Part shown: one piece after another, positions 6,865-15,862 of the stretch
Layout: the number at the start of each line of letters is the position of its first letter
Position numbering within the stretch: the stretch's first letter is position 1
Origin: Alphaproteobacteria bacterium UBA2903
GTDB taxonomy: Bacteria; Pseudomonadota; Alphaproteobacteria; CAAGCB01; CAG-977
DNA: 44,988 nucleotides
Reading direction: 5' to 3'
NCBI GenBank assembly: GCA_002349565.1
Contig: DEDN01000003.1
Coordinates: forward strand, 16,427-61,414
The notes under the pieces: generated by a model
What the model was told of the DNA's origin: nothing
Database searches by the model: none
What the model saw: the letters and a program-made list of their open reading frames with translations, nothing else
Position numbers and translations under genes: made by a program

Positions 6865-7848
6865 TTATTCCCCAAGCCTCACTTTAATTTCATCCAGCGT
6901 ATAGCGTTGAGCTTTCAAGTCTTTCAGTTTTTTGATTCTGTCCAGAACATCGGACGAATAAATCATATAGTCGGCGGACGTTTTGCCGGCGGGTTCAATG
7001 ATGCCCATGGTCGTCCAATAGCGAATGGTTGACACGCGTTCACCCGTTTCCTTTGCCAGCTGACCGATACGCAGGAAATAAGGAGCGGCTTCCTCTTCCA
7101 CGTTGACCGTTTGTTTTTTGGCGGCTTTCAGATGCAGTTCCAAAGCGCGGTTGACGGCGCGGCAAACCAGCTTGTCGTAGTCCGTCCTGTCGTTGTTGTA
7201 AATTGCGGATTCCAAAGATTGCCAGTATTCTTTTTTCTCGCGCCGCGAAAACAAAGCGGGCGGATACCCGTTCCGAAGCAAAATCAGATTCATCAGCATG
7301 CGGGCGGTTTTGCCGTTGCCTTTGCCGAACGGATGAATCGACATCATCCGCAAATGCGCTTCGGCAGCCATGGCGACGGGATGCAAAGTGCGCGCGGTAA
7401 ACAGCCACATTCCGAAATCATCCATCATTCTTTGCACGCGCGCGGGTTCTGGCAGCGGCTGGTCGCCCGTCGGGAAAGTCATCGCAAAGCCGCGGTACAT
7501 CCCGCCGTTTTTGTCGTCAAGCTCGCGCACGATGACGCGGTGAATGTTTTTGACGTCGCTGTCGTCCAAAGGACGCCCCGTGCGTTCGGCAAGCTCTTGG
7601 ATCATATCGAACGCCTTTGAAATGTTCAGCGCTTGGATGTGTTCGGTCAGGGAACGCATCGGAACGACTTTGTTTTTAAACAAAATCAGTTCGGTTTCGC
7701 GGCGGGTCAGCGCGCCGCCGTCGAAACAGTCGCCGACGGAAGTCAGCTCCAAATCAACGGTTTTGCGCAACTCTTCGGCGACATCCCCGTCCAAAGGCGG
7801 CAGTTTGTCCAGTTCGTTTTTTTTCTGCGTCAAATCTTCGTAAGCCAT
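6865..7848 (-). CDS. Fic-domain protein fused to a C-terminal MerR-type DNA-binding domain
   Basis: Fic proteins usually transfer AMP from ATP onto target proteins. Residues 100-245 form the Fic core: GGMYRG (115-120), TGDQPLPEP, and the active-site loop H172-P-F-G-K-G-N-G-K-T-A-R183. The usual motif is HPFx(D/E)GNGRxxR; here the metal-binding acidic position is K176 and the first arginine is K180, so normal AMP transfer is doubtful. The N-terminal inhibitory helix, usually SxxIEGN, is degenerate (GDCFDGG, 39-45). Residues 257-325 (FLRIGQLAKETGERVSTIRYW, then a wing and RYTLDEIKVRL) match a MerR-type winged helix. The combination suggests a DNA-binding regulator with a modified Fic core. It lies 13 bases after gltA and 3 before the MBOAT gene. 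Target and ligand are unknown. Confidence 0.88.
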   Translation of the reverse strand: MAYEDLTQKKNELDKLPPLDGDVAEELRKTVDLELTSVGDCFDGGALTRRETELILFKNKVVPMRSLTEHIQALNISKAFDMIQELAERTGRPLDDSDVKNIHRVIVRELDDKNGGMYRGFAMTFPTGDQPLPEPARVQRMMDDFGMWLFTARTLHPVAMAAEAHLRMMSIHPFGKGNGKTARMLMNLILLRNGYPPALFSRREKKEYWQSLESAIYNNDRTDYDKLVCRAVNRALELHLKAAKKQTVNVEEEAAPYFLRIGQLAKETGERVSTIRYWTTMGIIEPAGKTSADYMIYSSDVLDRIKKLKDLKAQRYTLDEIKVRLGE

Positions 7849-7861
7849 TCTTGCTTTCCTT

Positions 7862-9145
7862 TTACAAACCGTTTCTTAAATCCAGCGGAACAAAGGGCGT
7901 TTCGACCGCGCCTTGATACAGCTGCCGCGGGCGCGCCAATCGGCGGACGCCTTGATTGCCTTCGACCCAATGGGCGATCCACCCCGGAATCCGCCCGATA
8001 GCGAACATCACCGTGTACATATTCAAAGGTATCTTCAAAGCCCTTAAAATCATACCCGAATAAAAGTCCACGTTCGGATACAGGTTGCGTTCCTTGAAAT
8101 AATCGTCGGCAAGGGCGGCTTGTTCCAATTCCAAAGCCTTGTCAATCAAGGGGTCGTTCACTTTTTCGGCATTCAGCAAATCGAACACGGCTCGTTTCAA
8201 CACTTTGGCGCGGGGGTCGAACGTCTTGTAAACGCGGTGCCCGAAGCCCATCAGGCGCACTTCCTTGCGCTTGACGCGTTCGATAAAGTCCGCCGTGCTT
8301 TCGCCGTCGTCGACCAAGTGCCTCAACATTTCCGCAACCGCGACGTTCGCGCCGCCGTGCAGTTTGCCCCACAGCGCGCAAATCCCCGCAGACACGCTGG
8401 AAAACAGGTTCGTTTCGGCGGAACCGACAATGCGGACGGTCGATGTCGAGCAGTTCTGTTCGTGATCGGCGTGAAGCATTAAAAACAAGTTCAGCGCCTT
8501 AACTGCTTCGGGCGTAGGCTGGTGCGGACGGTTCGGCAAAGAAAACATCATGTGCAGAAAGTTGTCGCAGTAGCTCCGCACGGGATCGGGATAAATGAAC
8601 GGCAGCCCCATGGCTTTGCGATAAGAAAACGCCGCAATGGTGCGTACTTTGGAAATGATGGCGGCGACGGCGTTGCGCATGGCTTCTTCGTTCGCGGTAT
8701 CCATGATTTCGGGCGAATAGCAAATCAGCGAATTGACCACGGCGGACAGAATGGACATCGGCTGACCGTTCGGCGGGAAAGCGTCAAAGTGATGCAACAG
8801 CCCTTCGTGCAGCAGTTCGTTGTTGGTCAGACGCACGCTGAACGCCCTCAATTCGGACTGAGTCGGCAGTCTGCCGTAAATCAACAGCCACGCCGTTTCG
8901 ATAAAAGTCATCTTTTCCGCCACGGTTTCAATCGGAATTCCGCGATAGCGCAAAACGCCCTTTTCCCCGTTGACATAAGTGATTGTGCTGATGCACGAAG
9001 CCGTATTGCCGAACCCCGCATCCAGCGTCGTCAGCCCCGTTTTCGCGCGCAGTTCGGAAATATCAATCGCGCGTTCGCCCGTCGTCGCTTCCAGCACAGG
9101 CAGTTCAACGGTTTTTCCGTCATATTCCAGCTTTACGGTCGTCAT
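7862..9145 (-). CDS. gltA: Citrate synthase
   Basis: Condenses acetyl-CoA and oxaloacetate to citrate. The 427 residues show the bacterial hexameric-type layout: an N-terminal strand-rich part ending in GVLRYRGIPIE, HADHEQNCSTSTVRIVGSAE with the first catalytic histidine, a glycine-rich LHGGANVAVAEML, GFGHRVYK with the second histidine, NVDFYSG with the catalytic aspartate, and the closing GWIAHWVE...RPRQLY. The gene overlaps the isocitrate dehydrogenase gene by 4 bases (ATGA), so the two are probably translationally coupled. Together with acnB they encode the whole route from oxaloacetate to 2-oxoglutarate. Confidence 0.97.
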   Translation of the reverse strand: MTTVKLEYDGKTVELPVLEATTGERAIDISELRAKTGLTTLDAGFGNTASCISTITYVNGEKGVLRYRGIPIETVAEKMTFIETAWLLIYGRLPTQSELRAFSVRLTNNELLHEGLLHHFDAFPPNGQPMSILSAVVNSLICYSPEIMDTANEEAMRNAVAAIISKVRTIAAFSYRKAMGLPFIYPDPVRSYCDNFLHMMFSLPNRPHQPTPEAVKALNLFLMLHADHEQNCSTSTVRIVGSAETNLFSSVSAGICALWGKLHGGANVAVAEMLRHLVDDGESTADFIERVKRKEVRLMGFGHRVYKTFDPRAKVLKRAVFDLLNAEKVNDPLIDKALELEQAALADDYFKERNLYPNVDFYSGMILRALKIPLNMYTVMFAIGRIPGWIAHWVEGNQGVRRLARPRQLYQGAVETPFVPLDLRNGL

Positions 9146-10923
9146 CTGATTTCCCTTGTTTCCTGTTTTAGTTTTTCCGCCAACACCGCGGCTTCGTCAT
9201 TTTCGCCCAGCAAAGCGTGCAGTCTGACCCGCACCGCTTTGACAAAAGATTCCGTATCGACGCCCGTTTGCGTTTTTGTCGTCAGCTTGCCTGCCAAATC
9301 GGGCGTGGCGACGCCTTTTTTCAAAACATCGACATACGCTTGGTGCAGCGCCGCGGCATAGCGGGACAATTCAAAATTCGCGGGTTCCTGGGCGGCGGAT
9401 TGGGCAAAGCCTATCGCCATGCCTTCGATAATCGGAATCGGATCATAGCGCCAAAAGCCCTCTTTTTTAAACCGCTCGACCAAATCGGGCGCGGTTCCCG
9501 CCCCGCCCATTTCAGCCCAGACGCGTCCGTCCGCCAACAAAATGACCGAATTGATTGAAGCGATACTCGTTCCCAAATCCATCGCGTCGGACACAATGTC
9601 GCCCCACAAGTTGTCGTAAGCGTAGCACGTTTTTCCGACGGCGGGCGCGGTGAACATCATCACGGCGGCGGCGTCGGGGCGCATCAGCATAAAGTCCGCC
9701 CCTTCGACCTGTTTTAAACCGTACGCCGTATCGCGCACCGCTTTGGCGACGGGCGCGTCAAAAGCGTCCGTTTCGTCGAAAGCGAAAATCACACGCTTGT
9801 AGTCTTTGTTCCGCGCCTGACGGAACACCTGTTTGGCATAGCGTTTCGCATCGGCGTAATCATAGTGCATTTCCTCGAACATATCGCCCGCGCTGACGGG
9901 GATTCGGAATTCCTTGCGTCCGACGACGATACGGAAAAAACCGTCTTCCGTCACCGTTTGGTTCAATCCGCCGTATTCGCACTTTCCCGCCGAAAAGCGG
10001 CAAACCGAAAATTCGTCCGCGGGCTTTTTCAGTCCGTTCGCATAAACCGCCTGAGCCACCGCCGCGATTTTCGGACCGTAAGACGCGTCGGGAACAAGCA
10101 CCGTCGTGTCTTGGCTGACGGGGTGCGCCAATAAATGCGCGAACGCCGCGTCCACAATATCGCGCTGATTGCCTTCGCGCCGTTCCAATCCCGCTTTTTC
10201 GCGCATATCGTTGTAAATGCGTTTTTTTTCGCCGTCCAGTTCGGGGCGCACCGTATATTTCGACATAAACATGATTTCGTTTTTTTTGGCAATCGCCTTG
10301 GCGCAGAGCTTTTCGACCTCATCGCGGCGCGTCAGTTTGAAGTATACCGCCGACCCCGCCGACAGCTTTTCGGGTTCGCGCACGATTTTGCGGTTGAATT
10401 CGACAAAGACCTCGGCATCCTCGTCCAGCACGACACATTCGGCATCCTTGTACCGCCCGCCGTCGGGGTAAAGCACTTCGACCCGTCCCGCGTCTTTGTA
10501 CGTCGGCAGAACCGTTTTTACCAGTCCGTTCAGCCCCGGATTTTGATAGCGTTCAAGGTTTCCCTTGACCAGCCAATGCCCGCGCATATAGCCGTTTGGC
10601 GTTCCCGTCGCCAGTTTGGACAGGGCTTCGGGTTTGCGGTCGTCCCCCAGCAAAGCCAACATTTCCGCGACCTGCGTTTTGGTCGGCGTCACCCCAGGAC
10701 CTTTGACCAGCACGGCTTTTCTGTCGCCGCCCGCCATTTCGACGGTTTCGCGCACCACTTCGCCGTTGGTTTGGATTCGCCCTTTCAAGCTCCAGTCATG
10801 CTCGCGCACGCGTCCCGCGCCAATCCATTTTTCAAACGGCGTTATCAGCTCGCGTTTGACGATTTGGTACGCTTCGCCCGCCGCTTCTTCGGGCAGAGCC
10901 ACATCCACGAAAGACTCAATCAT
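9142..10923 (-). CDS. icd: Isocitrate dehydrogenase-family protein, long and divergent
   Basis: Predicted to oxidise isocitrate to 2-oxoglutarate and CO2. Family marks: a substrate-loop-like segment TGTPNGYMRG (106-115), DFMLMRP (410-416), YDNLWGDIVSDAMDLGTS (436-453) which corresponds to the NL-GD-SD block, and AEMGGAGTAPDL (470-481) corresponding to the HGTAPD nucleotide-binding loop, with the usual histidine replaced by alanine. At 593 residues it is far longer than common dimeric enzymes (about 400-480) and unlike the monomeric type (about 740). Extra sequence seems to lie between residues 260 and 400. Position supports the call: it overlaps acnB by 8 bases and gltA by 4. Whether it uses NAD or NADP cannot be read. 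A relative acting on another 2-hydroxy acid is the alternative. Confidence 0.72.
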   Translation of the reverse strand: MIESFVDVALPEEAAGEAYQIVKRELITPFEKWIGAGRVREHDWSLKGRIQTNGEVVRETVEMAGGDRKAVLVKGPGVTPTKTQVAEMLALLGDDRKPEALSKLATGTPNGYMRGHWLVKGNLERYQNPGLNGLVKTVLPTYKDAGRVEVLYPDGGRYKDAECVVLDEDAEVFVEFNRKIVREPEKLSAGSAVYFKLTRRDEVEKLCAKAIAKKNEIMFMSKYTVRPELDGEKKRIYNDMREKAGLERREGNQRDIVDAAFAHLLAHPVSQDTTVLVPDASYGPKIAAVAQAVYANGLKKPADEFSVCRFSAGKCEYGGLNQTVTEDGFFRIVVGRKEFRIPVSAGDMFEEMHYDYADAKRYAKQVFRQARNKDYKRVIFAFDETDAFDAPVAKAVRDTAYGLKQVEGADFMLMRPDAAAVMMFTAPAVGKTCYAYDNLWGDIVSDAMDLGTSIASINSVILLADGRVWAEMGGAGTAPDLVERFKKEGFWRYDPIPIIEGMAIGFAQSAAQEPANFELSRYAAALHQAYVDVLKKGVATPDLAGKLTTKTQTGVDTESFVKAVRVRLHALLGENDEAAVLAEKLKQETREIR

Positions 10924-13423
10924 TTTTCACCGCCTTGAAATACGATTCAACGCTTGGAAAAGCCCCTTCAACCGCCGCGGCGGCTTCCAGTTCCGCCGAC
11001 ACCAGCCAAACGCTTGCCGCGTCGCCCATGCGTCCCTTGAAGTTTCGGGTCGATGTCGTCAGCACGTTCTTTTCGCCCTTGACGCGTTCCTGATTGCCCA
11101 TGCACAAAGAACAGCCCGACACTTCGACGCGCACGCCCTTTTCCCGCAAAGCCTTCAGAATTCCGCGGTTTTCCAGCCGCGCTTGGATAAGTCTGGTCGG
11201 AACAGCCGCCCACACTTCGCAGGCAAGCGTCTTGTCACGCACGATTTGCTCAAACCGTTCAAAGTCGCGTTCGCCCGACATGCACGACCCGATAAAGCAG
11301 AAATCCGCCTTTGTCCCCGCCAGTTCCGACAACGGCTTCACATTGTCGGGCGTGTGCGGGCAAGCAATGTACGGCTGGTCGATTTCCGCCAAGTCGATAT
11401 GAATTTCGGCGGCGTAGCTTGCACCCTTGTCCGCCGCAAAGCCCTGCGGATTTTCCGTCCATGCTTTCAGCGTTTCCAGCCGCCGCGCCAGCGCGCCGCC
11501 GTTATCATAGCCGCCTTTTATCAGCGTTTCGACGACGGGAATCGAGGATTGCCTCAAATAATGCGCGACATCATCGGCGTTTTGTTCAAAGTACGCCGCC
11601 GCCGCGCTGCGTTCCGCCGATGAATTGGTCAGCTTGAACACGTCAATCATCCCGAACGGCAGACCCAAGCGGCGGTATTCGATAATCGCGCCCTCGAACA
11701 CGTTTTTGCCGAACAGCTTTTGCGCTTTGTACGGCAAATAGTTGACCAGATCGCGCACCGTGATTCCGTCTTTAAATTCGCCCTCAATCACAACAAGGAC
11801 GCTGTGCGGCACTTTGATTTCGCAAACGCCCGTCGCGGCGGCTTCGGCAATGCCGCCCGATCCCAGCGGAAAGCTCAGCGCCGTCGGCGTGCGCGTGTGC
11901 GAATCCCCGCCGACAACGACCGTATTCGGCACGACCAGTTCGTTCAGCCACGAATGAATGATGCCGTCGCCCATGTTCAGCGCAACACCGCCCAAGCTTT
12001 TCACAAAGTCCGCCAGCCGCGAGTTCGCTCCGATAACGGCAGGCGTTCTGAACCCCATTGCCGCATTATGGCATTGAGATTGCAAAAACAGCGGAACGGC
12101 AAGCTTTGTCGCCGCCAAAGTCCCCTGCAATTCCTGCACGGTCATAGGACCCGTCGTGTCTTGGGAAGCAACCGTGTCGACGCGCGCATAAACCGTTTGA
12201 CCCGCGCGCACAACGGGCAACCCCGCCGCCAACGCAATCACTTTTTGCGCCGCCGTCATCGGCGCGGGCGTCAAATCCGATTTTTCCGTTTTGTACGGTA
12301 ACGGATACGTTTTGCCCAAAGCGGCGGAGGCGTTCGCCGTCAAAATCCTGCCCATGCGGAACAAAGTCCCGCCGCCCGCGCGCAAAATGTCCAAATCAAC
12401 GGGTTCGGCGAATTCGGCGATGACGTCCCCCGCTTCGTTTCGGATTTCACCCGCGCGCCAAACAATCGTTACCACATCGCCCGTATTTAAAACCGACGTG
12501 TTCGTGCGAATGACGACCGACCCCATATCTTGCGCCGTTTTGGCGAAAATGGGACCCAGCACCGACCCTGCGAATACGATTGCGCGCGTCCTTTTGTCAG
12601 GCTGAAAGCGCGTGTCTTCGTTTTCAATACCCGTGTTCCATTCCACATTGTTCATGCCCGATTTGCGCGACGAGCTTGTCCCGATTTTATCCGCCGCCAA
12701 AGCTGCGGGAATATCGGGGTGCGCCTGTTTCAAAGCGTTCAGTTCCGCCAGCATTTCGGCGTTCATAAAGTAATGCTTGCCGTGCTTGGGAATGTCCGTG
12801 CGGGTGTGTCCGCCTTTGGAATGGGACAGAAAGTCGGTCGACGCCTCGATTGAATCGGGGATTTTGTAAACAACGACCGCCGTTTCGTCCTCAATCGGCT
12901 TGCGGTGCGTGAACCAGTCGGCACGCGCCCACGCGTTCAGCAAAGCCGCGGCATGTCTGTTGCCCGCTTTGTATTTTTCGACAACCGTATCGAAAGCGTT
13001 GTGAATCAGCACCAGATTCGACAGCGTTTCAACGGCTGCTTCCGCCGTTTTTTCGTCATCCAGCAAATCAATTAAGACGGCAATGTTATGCCCGCCTTTC
13101 ATATATCCCAAATGGCGGATTGCGTCACTTGCCGTCAAGCCTTGAACCGCGATTTCGCCGCCCGCGACACGCCCCAGAAAGTCCGCCTTGATTTCCGCCG
13201 CGGGATTTGCGCCGCTTGAAACGTTGTTCAGCACCAAATCCAGCGCCCGCGCGTCCGTCGAAGCAAGCATACACGCCGCTTGCGTTTCCTCGGCGTTCAT
13301 CGGCAAAACAGGCAGTCCATCGTCCTTGCGCGACAGTGTGCCGTCCTCGGGATGGTTCGGGTCGAACGCGCACGGCGTTTCATAAGCTTTAAAGTAAGCT
13401 TTTAAAATTTCATCGGCAGTCAT
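10916..13423 (-). CDS. acnB: Aconitate hydratase B
   Basis: Interconverts citrate and isocitrate through a 4Fe-4S cluster; the AcnB type also acts on 2-methylisocitrate. The 835 residues (E. coli 865) have the AcnB order: an N-terminal HEAT-like helical domain (about 1-160), a swivelling domain with KIGTSSSRKSGMNN, and then the catalytic domains with VGGDSHTRTPTALSFPLGSG, FIGSCMSGERD and CSLCMGNQ. The last two supply the three cluster cysteines. The start is ATG 13423, 10 bases after the stop of a small lipoprotein gene on the same strand, so it probably shares that transcript. Its 3' end overlaps the isocitrate dehydrogenase gene by 8 bases. Confidence 0.96.
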   Translation of the reverse strand: MTADEILKAYFKAYETPCAFDPNHPEDGTLSRKDDGLPVLPMNAEETQAACMLASTDARALDLVLNNVSSGANPAAEIKADFLGRVAGGEIAVQGLTASDAIRHLGYMKGGHNIAVLIDLLDDEKTAEAAVETLSNLVLIHNAFDTVVEKYKAGNRHAAALLNAWARADWFTHRKPIEDETAVVVYKIPDSIEASTDFLSHSKGGHTRTDIPKHGKHYFMNAEMLAELNALKQAHPDIPAALAADKIGTSSSRKSGMNNVEWNTGIENEDTRFQPDKRTRAIVFAGSVLGPIFAKTAQDMGSVVIRTNTSVLNTGDVVTIVWRAGEIRNEAGDVIAEFAEPVDLDILRAGGGTLFRMGRILTANASAALGKTYPLPYKTEKSDLTPAPMTAAQKVIALAAGLPVVRAGQTVYARVDTVASQDTTGPMTVQELQGTLAATKLAVPLFLQSQCHNAAMGFRTPAVIGANSRLADFVKSLGGVALNMGDGIIHSWLNELVVPNTVVVGGDSHTRTPTALSFPLGSGGIAEAAATGVCEIKVPHSVLVVIEGEFKDGITVRDLVNYLPYKAQKLFGKNVFEGAIIEYRRLGLPFGMIDVFKLTNSSAERSAAAAYFEQNADDVAHYLRQSSIPVVETLIKGGYDNGGALARRLETLKAWTENPQGFAADKGASYAAEIHIDLAEIDQPYIACPHTPDNVKPLSELAGTKADFCFIGSCMSGERDFERFEQIVRDKTLACEVWAAVPTRLIQARLENRGILKALREKGVRVEVSGCSLCMGNQERVKGEKNVLTTSTRNFKGRMGDAASVWLVSAELEAAAAVEGAFPSVESYFKAVKND

Positions 13424-13433
13424 TTTTTCCCTT

Positions 13434-13868
13434 TCAGGGGGTAATCAGCCCGTACAAAGCGGGATAAGGCATATCGCGCAGTTTCAAAACGCCGTTTTCG
13501 TCCACGTCGAACGTCAGCGTCGTTTCGCCGCTTTGGTTGTCCGAACCGAACCGCGCGGATTTGGCGGAACGCAAAAACAGCACTTTGGCGCGAACGATGC
13601 GGGATTCTTTGTCGAATTCGGTTTCGGCAACGTAAGTGTTGAAATCGACGGACACAAAACCCACGAAATCGTTTTCGACCGCAAGCTTCAAGTCGTTGAT
13701 ATTGCCCGTAAAATCGGGGCTGACGTTCTGCATGAACGCGTCAACGTCCCGATTGGCGTAAGCGGCGTTCATTTTGCGCAAAACGTCATCGGCGGCGTTA
13801 CCGTAGCGCATGGCGGCGCACCCGCTTAAAATCATTGCCGCCAGCAGGCTTTTCAGCAGTTTTTTCAT
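13434..13868 (-). CDS. Small lipoprotein, unknown function
   Basis: A 144-residue protein with a signal peptide ending in a lipobox (AMILSGC), so it is predicted to be lipid-anchored. The mature part resembles small cone-shaped SnoaL/NTF2-like folds in pattern (a helix with VLRKMNAAYANRDVDAFMQNV, then strands ending in TLTFDVDENGVLKLRDMP), but no active site can be named. It overlaps the upstream lipoprotein gene by 4 bases and is followed after 10 bases by acnB, so the three are probably co-transcribed, though no functional link to the TCA cycle is visible. Confidence 0.8.
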   Translation of the reverse strand: MKKLLKSLLAAMILSGCAAMRYGNAADDVLRKMNAAYANRDVDAFMQNVSPDFTGNINDLKLAVENDFVGFVSVDFNTYVAETEFDKESRIVRAKVLFLRSAKSARFGSDNQSGETTLTFDVDENGVLKLRDMPYPALYGLITP

Positions 13869-14569
13869 CGGGCGTTCTGTTCTTTCGCAAAAACGGCAAG
13901 GGCGTTCAAAATCCGCGCCGTTACAATGTTTTTGTTGCGTTCGACGTCGCGGCGTCCCTGCGGATAGGTAAAGCGGATGCGCACATAGCTCAGCAAATCG
14001 GGATTCGCCCCCAAAACCACATAGGATTTTTTGGCGTCATCGTGCTGATTGAACGCGACGGGCACCTCCAGCACTTGGAATTTCCGCCCCGACCAGCGCA
14101 AATCGCGCACGTTTTTTTCACCGACGTTCACCGAATCGTACAGCCCCGAATCCTGCAAAGCGGAAAATTCCTGCAAATGCTTGTCCATCAGCGCTTCGGT
14201 CGCGGGGGATACTTCGGCGGTCATGCCGTATTCCCGATTGCTGTACAAAAACACGGTGATAAAAACCTCGTCTTCGTCGCCGTACACGCGGGTGTATCCC
14301 GCGCCTTTCTGGTTTTGCTCGCGGTCCGCGACGGCTTCGACGGTTTTATAGGTTGATTTGTTCGCGGTGATTTCGGCGGGCAGGCTTGAAATCGCCGCTT
14401 CCTGCGTTTTTGCGACCAATTCCTGCACCTTGTCCAGCAAAGCTTCTGATTTTTTCGGCGCTTCGACAGGGGTTTCGGCGGTGTCCTCGTCCGAAGAAAC
14501 GGAAACGGGAACGGACATATTCGCGCACGCAGTCAGCAGCAACACGGGCAACAAAGCTTTCAATTTCAT
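13865..14569 (-). CDS. Lipoprotein, unknown function
   Basis: A 234-residue protein whose first 15 residues form a lipoprotein signal peptide (VLLLTAC). A Ser/Asp/Glu-rich linker (about 18-45) is followed by a globular domain rich in strands, with YTRVYGDEDEVFITVFLYSN and RKFQVLEVPV. I do not recognise a family. The start is 30 bases after the trhP stop, the largest gap in the long minus-strand array, so a promoter could lie inside the end of trhP. The 3' end overlaps the next lipoprotein gene by 4 bases. The pair may work together in the cell envelope. Confidence 0.8.
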   Translation of the reverse strand: MKLKALLPVLLLTACANMSVPVSVSSDEDTAETPVEAPKKSEALLDKVQELVAKTQEAAISSLPAEITANKSTYKTVEAVADREQNQKGAGYTRVYGDEDEVFITVFLYSNREYGMTAEVSPATEALMDKHLQEFSALQDSGLYDSVNVGEKNVRDLRWSGRKFQVLEVPVAFNQHDDAKKSYVVLGANPDLLSYVRIRFTYPQGRRDVERNKNIVTARILNALAVFAKEQNAR

Positions 14570-14599
14570 CTCATTATTCCTTTTATCGAAAAGAACGCG

Positions 14600-15862
14600 C
14601 TATCCTACCAGACCGCAGGGCATACGCGCAACCGTTAATTCGGGAAAAGCGTCAAGCGTTACGTTTTTAAAAAAGCTTTTCGGAATTAAAATAAACTGCC
14701 CCGCCTTTCCGGGAGCCAGCACGGGAACTTCGCGTTCCGTAAAGCCGTCAATCACGCGTTCGATTTTGACATCGGCGGGCGCAAAGCTTTTCGGCGGCAG
14801 AAAAGTCAGCACATCGCCCGCCACGATTTTTTGGTAAATCACGACTTCGGCGGCGTCATCGCGCCATTTGCGGATAACGCCCGCGTTGCGCCACGCCCCC
14901 GTGCTTTGCGTCGAATCGTAGTTCTGCATTTCGGGCGTGTTCACGCCGTCGAAAAATCCCAGCGTATAGCCCCTGTTCTGCAGGGTATCCAGTTCGGCTT
15001 GGTATTTTTCGCACCGCCACGCTTCGGGATTTTCGAACCAATCGTCGATTGCTTTGCGGTACGCGCGCGCCGTCTGCGCCACATAGTACGGCGTTTTGTT
15101 GCGCCCCTCGATTTTCAGCAAATCGATGCCCGCCGCCAAAATTTCGTTCAGTTTCGGCATCAGACACAAATCGCGGGAATTCAAGATGTACGACCCGCGC
15201 GCATCCTCCTCTATCGGCAAAAATTCGTCGGGGCGTTCGGATTCCTGCAAATAAAGCTTGTAATTCCAGCGGCAGGCGTGCGCGCATTTGCCGCGGTTCG
15301 CACTGCGTCCCGCCATAAAAGCCGACAGCAGACACCGCCCCGAATAGCTCATGCACATTGCGCCGTGAACGAACATTTCGATTTTGATGTCGGGACACAG
15401 CCGCTTGATTTCCCGCGTTTCGGCAAAGGACGTTTCACGGCTCAGCACGCAGACTTTCGCGCCCAAATCCCGCCAGAACTTGACGGTCAGCCACGAACCG
15501 ACGTTGGCTTGCGTCGAAACGTGCAAAGGAATCTGCGGCACTTTTTCACGCATAAACACAAACACGCCGGGGTCGGACACAATCAGCCCGTCGGGCGCCA
15601 GCCTGCCGATTAAAGCGGCAAACTCGTCCAGCCGTTCCGCGTCGTCGTTTTTGGAAAACAGATTCAGCGTCAGGTAAATCTTTTTGCCCAAGTCGTGCGT
15701 TTCTTTGATTGCGTCGGCAAGCGTCCCTTCGTCAAAAGCGGTTTTCGCGCGCAAAGACAACGACGGCACACCCGCATAAACGGCGTCCGCCCCGTACAAA
15801 ATCGCGGTTTTCAACGCTTCGGGCGTTCCCGCGGGCAACAGCAGTTCGGGCTTTTTCATCAT
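14600..15862 (-). CDS. trhP: Peptidase U32-family tRNA hydroxylation protein TrhP (YegQ)
   Basis: TrhP is needed for prephenate-dependent hydroxylation of U34 in several tRNAs (ho5U, on the way to cmo5U). The protein begins KPELLLPAGTPEALKTAILYGADAVYAG in several short blocks typical of U32 proteins, carries HVSTQANV and the family signature EMFVHGAMCMSYSGRCLLS, followed by GKCAHACRW. The cysteines in these segments fit an iron-sulfur site. The 420 residues agree with E. coli YegQ (453) without its last residues. It overlaps the pbpC gene by 4 bases. A peptidase role, as the family name suggests, is less likely for this subgroup. Confidence 0.85.
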   Translation of the reverse strand: MMKKPELLLPAGTPEALKTAILYGADAVYAGVPSLSLRAKTAFDEGTLADAIKETHDLGKKIYLTLNLFSKNDDAERLDEFAALIGRLAPDGLIVSDPGVFVFMREKVPQIPLHVSTQANVGSWLTVKFWRDLGAKVCVLSRETSFAETREIKRLCPDIKIEMFVHGAMCMSYSGRCLLSAFMAGRSANRGKCAHACRWNYKLYLQESERPDEFLPIEEDARGSYILNSRDLCLMPKLNEILAAGIDLLKIEGRNKTPYYVAQTARAYRKAIDDWFENPEAWRCEKYQAELDTLQNRGYTLGFFDGVNTPEMQNYDSTQSTGAWRNAGVIRKWRDDAAEVVIYQKIVAGDVLTFLPPKSFAPADVKIERVIDGFTEREVPVLAPGKAGQFILIPKSFFKNVTLDAFPELTVARMPCGLVG

